A stretch of DNA of 53,510 nt from CAJGCS01 sp045589955. GTDB lineage: Bacteria; Bacillota_I; Bacilli_A; ML615J-28; CAG-313. Position 1 is the stretch's first letter; the number at the start of each line of letters is the position of its first letter. Position numbers and translations under genes: made by a program. Shown piece by piece: positions 49,190 through 53,510 of the stretch. The notes under the pieces are model-generated. The model was not told where the DNA came from and searched no databases. It worked only from the letters and a program-made list of their open reading frames with translations. The DNA lies in assembly GCA_045589955.1 (NCBI GenBank), contig JAZNQD010000068.1, positions 1 through 53,510 on the forward strand, written 5' to 3'.

Positions 49190-51058
49190 ATGAAAAATAT
49201 TAAGAGAATTATTGGTATTTTATTTATACTTACTTTCGCTATTTTAGTTGTTGGTTGTAGAAGACCAAGCCCAAATGGTGGTGAGATAAATAAAAATTTA
49301 ACTGATGAGGAATTAGTTCAATCAGTTATTAACAATGTTAACATTCCTGAGTCTATTCATACAGGCTTAGACCTTCCAACTGAAGTTGATGGAGTTAAAA
49401 TTATGTGGACTGCAGAAGATGATATTATTCTAAATAAAGACATTAACTTCTATGTAATTGAAGGAAAAGAATATGAGGTTAGACTATTTGGGACATTCAC
49501 ATACAAAGATATTGAAGTTTCAAGTACTTTCTATGTTAAATTAGAATCAGGTAAAAACAGTACAATTAGTGTTGCATGGGATTATTTTAGTGATAAGATT
49601 CCAAGTCAAACAGTTTCAAAATTCTATCTTCGTACTAAGAAAGACTATAATGGATGTACTGTTGTATATAAGAGCTTAAATGCAGATGTTATAACTGATA
49701 ATGGTAATGTCAATCAATCATTTGAAGATCAAAAAGTAATGTTTAATACATATATTTCAAAAGATAATTTAACAATTGTTTATCCAACAGAAATTTTAGT
49801 TTCAGGATATACTGATTTACAATGTGTTGAATTTACTTTAGACTATGTTGAGGAACAAGTAAAACAAGCTAATGCTAATAACTTACATAAATATCCTGAT
49901 GCAAATGAAGAATACGGAACACTGATTAACTGGTATTCTTTAACACCTGGTCTTGTTACCGCAAACGGAACAGTAATCCCTCCACTAACAGCACAAAAAG
50001 TTACACTTGGTTGTTCTGTAACAAAAGGCGATGCAGTTAGAACATTATCATTTACATTTGAAAACTTTGGCGGAAATATTTCTAAAGTCGAACAACTAAA
50101 GATTTGGTCAGAAGGTATTATTGATAGTTATATTCGTGGTACTAAAAACTATGTTGGTGAAGATGACCATTTAACTGAACAAGTTAGAACAAATAATAAT
50201 GGTACATTAAATTTATTATTAGGATCACCAATTGAAATTGATACTACATATTTAATTGATACATCAGATCCAACTATCAAAACAAAAATGTGGGGCTCTA
50301 GTGGTCTTGGAACTGATACTCATCCTGATGTTCCACAAAGCGTTTTAGATGAATTATTCTATCCTGGATATCAAATGCCAAATGATAAGAATATTCTTTG
50401 GATTGTTGTTCACGAATCAGGTATGCCAAGAGAAGGACAAGATGCTAAATTACTTGCAGAGGTACAAGTAAGAAATGCATATAGTACAGGTCGTCAAGCA
50501 TCATGGCATTACCAAGTAGACCATAATGTTATTTACCAAAGTTTTGATGATTCAATCGTATGTTGGCATGCGGGTGATGGTACATATAAACTTGGTGGTG
50601 GTAACAATAATGGTATTGGTATCGAAATGTGTATAAACGGTGATGGTAATTATGAAGGTGCTATGCGTATGGATGCTAAATTAATTGCTCACCTATTACA
50701 TAAATATAACCTTACTCTAGAAAATGTTAAACGTCACTATGACTTTGATGGTAAACAATGCCCTTATTACATGATTGAAACAGGACGTTGGACTGAATTT
50801 TTAGAATATGTAAATAGAGAATACATGGCTTATCAATATTATCAAGAAGGCGCAAGATTCTCTTGGAAAGTAACAGATGAAAGTGGAAAAGATGTTCTTT
50901 CAACTCACTTTAATCAACTAGGCGGTAATATTTACTCAAGTAAAGTTGTAGACGTTGAGACAACAATTGTTGTTACATTAACTGTAACATATAATGGAGA
51001 AACATATTCATTCTCTAGAAAATTAAAATTAATGCCAGGGACAGGTTTAGATGAATAA
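49190..51058 (+). CDS. Lipoprotein N-acetylmuramoyl-L-alanine amidase with Ig-like repeats
   Basis: A 622-residue exported enzyme. Lipobox VVGC gives C23. About 30-330 holds several atrophied bacterial Ig-like domains (LPTEVDGVKIMWT, YGTLINWYSL and similar). About 390-560 is an Amidase_2/PGRP fold: VVHESG (zinc His), SWHYQVDHNVIYQS, CWHAGDG, GIGIEMC, and RHYDFDGKQCP with the second His and Cys. A final beta domain of about 60 residues follows. It should cut the bond between MurNAc and the stem peptide, either in the cell's own wall or others'. GAGGAATTG region is AAGGAG. Its 3' end overlaps psuG by eight bases. Confidence 0.93.
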   Translation: MKNIKRIIGILFILTFAILVVGCRRPSPNGGEINKNLTDEELVQSVINNVNIPESIHTGLDLPTEVDGVKIMWTAEDDIILNKDINFYVIEGKEYEVRLFGTFTYKDIEVSSTFYVKLESGKNSTISVAWDYFSDKIPSQTVSKFYLRTKKDYNGCTVVYKSLNADVITDNGNVNQSFEDQKVMFNTYISKDNLTIVYPTEILVSGYTDLQCVEFTLDYVEEQVKQANANNLHKYPDANEEYGTLINWYSLTPGLVTANGTVIPPLTAQKVTLGCSVTKGDAVRTLSFTFENFGGNISKVEQLKIWSEGIIDSYIRGTKNYVGEDDHLTEQVRTNNNGTLNLLLGSPIEIDTTYLIDTSDPTIKTKMWGSSGLGTDTHPDVPQSVLDELFYPGYQMPNDKNILWIVVHESGMPREGQDAKLLAEVQVRNAYSTGRQASWHYQVDHNVIYQSFDDSIVCWHAGDGTYKLGGGNNNGIGIEMCINGDGNYEGAMRMDAKLIAHLLHKYNLTLENVKRHYDFDGKQCPYYMIETGRWTEFLEYVNREYMAYQYYQEGARFSWKVTDESGKDVLSTHFNQLGGNIYSSKVVDVETTIVVTLTVTYNGETYSFSRKLKLMPGTGLDE

Positions 51059-51971
51059 GTACTTAATTATAAAAGAAGAAGTAAGACATGCACTTGAAAA
51101 TAACATTCCTGTTGTTGCCTTAGAATCAACGATCATTTCTCATGGAATGCCCTATCCAGATAACTATCATACTGCGTTAGCTTGTGAAAAGATTATTCGT
51201 GAAAATGGTGCTGTTCCTGCAACAATCGCTTGTATTAATGGTTTTATGCATGTTGGTTTAACTGAAGAAGAAATTAAATATTTAGCTCAAAAAGGAAAAA
51301 ATGTAGTAAAAACTTCAAGAAGAGATTTACCTGTTGTTATTGCCAAGAAGCTTGATGGTGCAACTACTGTTGCAACAACAATGTTGATTGCAAGTTTAGC
51401 TGGAGTAAAAGTCTTTGCAACAGGTGGTATTGGTGGCGTTCATCGTGGTGTTGAAGAAACAATGGATGTTTCTGCCGACCTTGAAGAACTTGCTCAAACA
51501 AATGTTGCAGTTGTATGTGCCGGCGCCAAAGCTATTCTAGATTTACCAAGAACTTTAGAGTATTTAGAAACAAAAGGTGTATTAGTTGTTGGCTATCAAA
51601 CTGATTACTTACCAGCATTTTATACAAGAACAAGTGAATATAAGTTAGAATATCGTATGGATACGCCAAAAGAAATTGCTGAAAGCTTATATGCTAAAGA
51701 TGCCCTTGGTTTAAAAGGTGGGATGTTAATTACAAACCCAATTCCTTTAGAATACTCATTAGATGAAAAAGTAATGAATAATGCAATTGAAGAAGCAATT
51801 AAAGAAATGAATGATTTACATATTATCGGAAAGGCTACAACACCATTTTTGTTAAAAAGAATTACAGAATTAACCGGTGGAGAAAGCCTTGCCTCAAATA
51901 TTAAATTAGTTTATAATAACTGTCTTCTTGCAAGTCAAATTGCCAAAGAGTTGTCATTATTGAATAAGTAA
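51051..51971 (+). CDS. psuG: Pseudouridine-5'-phosphate glycosidase
   Basis: A 306-residue enzyme that splits pseudouridine 5'-phosphate to uracil and ribose 5-phosphate. ALESTIISHGMPYP, PATIACINGFMHVGL, TTVATTMLIASLAGVKVFATGGIGGVHRG, DVSADLEEL and LITNPIP are family blocks; the Lys in SRRDLPVVIAKK forms the covalent intermediate. Length is usual. It starts eight bases inside the amidase gene, so translation is coupled. No psuK kinase is adjacent. A pseudouridine synthase gene follows seven bases later. Confidence 0.95.
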   Translation: MNKYLIIKEEVRHALENNIPVVALESTIISHGMPYPDNYHTALACEKIIRENGAVPATIACINGFMHVGLTEEEIKYLAQKGKNVVKTSRRDLPVVIAKKLDGATTVATTMLIASLAGVKVFATGGIGGVHRGVEETMDVSADLEELAQTNVAVVCAGAKAILDLPRTLEYLETKGVLVVGYQTDYLPAFYTRTSEYKLEYRMDTPKEIAESLYAKDALGLKGGMLITNPIPLEYSLDEKVMNNAIEEAIKEMNDLHIIGKATTPFLLKRITELTGGESLASNIKLVYNNCLLASQIAKELSLLNK

Positions 51972-51978
51972 GATATAT

Positions 51979-52677
51979 ATGCGTATAGATAAGTTTTTAA
52001 TAAAAACAGGAATTGGAAATAAAAAGCAGGTAAAAACTCTTATTAAGAATAAACAAATATGTGTTGAAGATAAAGTCATAACAAACGAAAGTTTTCAGGT
52101 ATCAGAAAATTCTAATGTTTATTATGAAGAAAATAATGAACTAAGAAAATTAACGTATGAAGAATATATATATTTAATGCTTCATAAACCTAAAAACTAC
52201 GTGTGTGCAACTGTTGATAATTTACACAAAACAGTTTTAGAACTTATCACAGAACACAAGGAAAGAGATTTACATATTGTTGGTCGTTTAGATATTGATA
52301 CTGAAGGGTTACTCCTAATTACTGATGATGGAACCTTTACTCATAAAGTAACATCCCCAAAAAGTAATATTACCAAAAAGTACTATGTTGAATACGAAGG
52401 TACTTTAATATCTGATGCAACTGATCAAGTTCAAAAAGGTATCTTACTTGATGATGGTGAATATACAAAAGCAGGAAGCCTTGAATTATTATCAGATAAT
52501 AAAGCTTATATAACCATATCAGAAGGGAAGTTTCATCAAGTTAAGAAGATGTTTAGTGCTCTAGGAACAAAAGTTATCTATTTAAAGCGTGTTCAAATTG
52601 GTGATTTAGTTTTAGATATTGATTTAGGACAGTATCGTAAACTTACTCAAGAAGATATTAATAAAATTTTAAAATAA
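51979..52677 (+). CDS. rsuA: Small-subunit rRNA pseudouridine synthase (RsuA family)
   Basis: A 232-residue enzyme converting a 16S rRNA uridine to pseudouridine. An N-terminal S4 RNA-binding domain (MRIDKFLIKTGIGNKKQVKTLI) is followed by the synthase domain with catalytic Asp in VGRLDIDTEGLLLI, HKVTSPKS, and the C-terminal EGKFHQVKKMFSALG. It lies seven bases after psuG in the same operon. No strong Shine-Dalgarno is seen (AAGATAT), so coupling to psuG is likely. A shared terminator with the YidD gene follows. Confidence 0.93.
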   Translation: MRIDKFLIKTGIGNKKQVKTLIKNKQICVEDKVITNESFQVSENSNVYYEENNELRKLTYEEYIYLMLHKPKNYVCATVDNLHKTVLELITEHKERDLHIVGRLDIDTEGLLLITDDGTFTHKVTSPKSNITKKYYVEYEGTLISDATDQVQKGILLDDGEYTKAGSLELLSDNKAYITISEGKFHQVKKMFSALGTKVIYLKRVQIGDLVLDIDLGQYRKLTQEDINKILK

Positions 52678-52682
52678 AATAA

Positions 52683-52730
52683 AACCCAATTGTAAAACGA
52701 TTATGTTCGTTTAACAATTGGGTTCTTTTT
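52683..52730. terminator. Bidirectional terminator between rsuA and yidD
   Basis: AACCCAATTGT (52683-52693) pairs perfectly with ACAATTGGGTT (52714-52724), with inner pairing AAACGA/TCGTTT. It serves both convergent genes; yidD ends at 52711 within it. Confidence 0.9.
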
Positions 52731-53235
52731 CTTTGAAAGGCTTAGATAAAAAATCATTCAGTGATGTTTTTACATCTTTATAATTTAAACAAATATTCTT
52801 CTTTTTCGTTTCTTTTTTAAATACATATAAGTAATCATAAAATAAACTAATTGACTCATCATTTATATTGCAATCTTTAAAAGTATAATTATAAATAAAA
52901 TCAATATAAGCTGAAATATCTTGACTATTATTTGTATTAATATAATCATTAATTAAAGGAACAATCTTTAAAAGACTTGTATACTTTTCTTTAAGTTGTC
53001 GTTTTTCAGATTTTGTCAAAGGGACTGGGTCATAAGTTTTTTTAGTAAAAGGATTGCATCGTAATATTCGAAAGAAGGTTAAAAAAGTAGCCTTAATAAA
53101 ATTAAACTTTTCATAACACTCAATCCCATAATTAGAACAACTTGGATAATGTTTGCATCTACCACTTCCAATAGTAGAGTCTTTAGTATCCTGATATTTT
53201 TTGATCATTTTAATAGCGTATTTATTTAGTCCCAT
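52711..53235 (-). CDS. yidD: YidD membrane insertion efficiency factor with long C-terminal extension
   Basis: Residues 20-70 match YidD: GSGRCKHYPSCSNYGIECYEKF and FFRILRCNPFTKKTYDPVP, including the three conserved cysteines. YidD is a small membrane-associated protein helping YidC insert proteins. The family is usually 70-85 residues; this one has 174, with about 100 extra polar and aromatic residues (LKEKYTSLLKIVPLINDYINT and on) of no recognised fold. yidD normally sits by rpmH-rnpA-yidC, but not here. GAGGAAT precedes the ATG at 53235. Confidence 0.88.
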   Translation of the reverse strand: MGLNKYAIKMIKKYQDTKDSTIGSGRCKHYPSCSNYGIECYEKFNFIKATFLTFFRILRCNPFTKKTYDPVPLTKSEKRQLKEKYTSLLKIVPLINDYINTNNSQDISAYIDFIYNYTFKDCNINDESISLFYDYLYVFKKETKKKNICLNYKDVKTSLNDFLSKPFKEKEPNC

Positions 53236-53326
53236 AAGTATTCCTCTTTAATAATATTATATAAAAAGAACATCCTTTTTTCAAGTAAATAAGGTATAAA
53301 AGAAAAAGGAAAGATAAAACTATAAT

Positions 53327-53419
53327 ATGGAAAAATTTATCATTATTGTTTTAATCATTATATTAATTATAACATTATTTAAATTACACCTTGCTATTTC
53401 TATAGCTGAAAAGTTTTAA
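53327..53419 (+). CDS. Possible 30-residue single-helix membrane peptide
   Basis: An ATG frame of 30 codons reads MEKFIIIVLIIILIITLFKL then a short polar tail. It is almost entirely one hydrophobic helix. AAGGAAAG lies about 16 bases upstream, too far to be a good ribosome-binding site, and a TATAAT-like sequence abuts the start. It could be a real small membrane protein or chance in AT-rich DNA. Confidence 0.25.
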   Translation: MEKFIIIVLIIILIITLFKLHLAISIAEKF

Positions 53420-53440
53420 AATTTAAAATTTCATATATAC

Positions 53441-53473
53441 TAAAAAAGTAGTCAGGGATTAGTCCTTGACTAC
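53441..53473 (-). terminator. Terminator for a minus-strand gene beyond the right edge
   Basis: GTAGTCAGGGA (53448-53458) pairs with TCCTTGACTAC (53463-53473), with one G-U pair. On the minus strand the stem is followed by six T. It suggests a convergent gene whose end lies in or beyond 53474-53510. Confidence 0.7.
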
Positions 53474-53510
53474 CTTTCTTAAAATATTTATAAAGCAGAC
53501 ACGTCTAACT

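Noticed and set aside
1..53510. UGA-recoded mycoplasma genome
   Set aside because: TGA ends the sirtuin gene and others, and tryptophans are encoded by TGG.
1..53510. CRISPR array or prophage
   Set aside because: No regularly spaced direct repeats and no capsid, portal, terminase or integrase genes were seen.
53474..53510. Partial minus-strand gene at the right edge
   Set aside because: The terminator suggests one, but too few bases remain to choose a reading frame.

Overview
The window is AT-rich, densely coded DNA from an anaerobic low-GC Gram-positive bacterium (Bacillota, Bacilli/Erysipelotrichia or a Mollicutes-related lineage). This placement is inferred from gene content. Support comes from rubrerythrin, PPi-type phosphofructokinase, tryptophanase, the long Firmicutes form of GltX, lipoproteins with Ig-like or InlB-like repeats, AAA-dominated lysine codons and clear TTGACA/TATAAT promoters. 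TGA is used as a stop (for example at 25999-26001) and Trp is TGG, so this is not a UGA-recoded mycoplasma.

Layout. 1-3.3 kb: rubrerythrin, a lipoprotein, a broken duplicate of the rubrerythrin 3' end, and gpmI. 3.3-9 kb: an LspA-like protein, a MarR regulator with two operators plus DegV, an ABC-FtsX fusion, and an aldo/keto reductase with a ferredoxin tail. 9-13 kb: an ArsB/NhaD-type permease (minus strand), gltX, a zinc-ribbon membrane protein and tRNA-Ser. 13.1-13.5 kb: an IS200/IS605 relic. 13.6-19.7 kb: three overlapping genes, a large SNF2-like helicase, a MoxR AAA+ ATPase and a metallopeptidase-like/VWA protein. 19.8-23.1 kb: a DtxR-family repressor divergent from feoA-feoB-FeoB-associated peptide. 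23.3-28.7 kb: a six-gene metabolic operon (flavoprotein, hpt, sirtuin, histidine phosphatase, PPi-PFK, pyridoxal kinase). 28.8-32.6 kb: a conserved hypothetical, CvpA-like, CDF transporter, GNAT and TtcA-like genes. 32.6-38.2 kb: a probable 6S RNA, pepF and an SbcD/SbcC-like pair. 38.2-44.3 kb: a CHAP lipoprotein, then an operon of secreted nuclease, beta-lactamase-fold/MazG fusion, PHP phosphoesterase and a divergent nucleotidyltransferase. 44.3-53.5 kb: YebC, tRNA-Gly, brnQ, tryptophanase, YhhN, an amidase lipoprotein, psuG, rsuA and an extended YidD.

Most interesting parts. The helicase-MoxR-VWA cassette is the best candidate for an undescribed system. It joins the helicase half of the large proteins of Firmicutes conjugative elements, without the methylase, to a chaperone-like MoxR/VWA pair, next to an IS200 relic. 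The second candidate is the operon at 39953-44268, whose four products all look directed at nucleic acids or nucleotides, including a beta-lactamase-fold/MazG fusion and a nucleotidyltransferase with an altered active site. Regulatory DNA is unusually legible: many TGnTATAAT extended -10 promoters, hairpin terminators after most transcription units, paired MarR and DtxR palindromes, and two places where a promoter lies in the loop of an inverted repeat.
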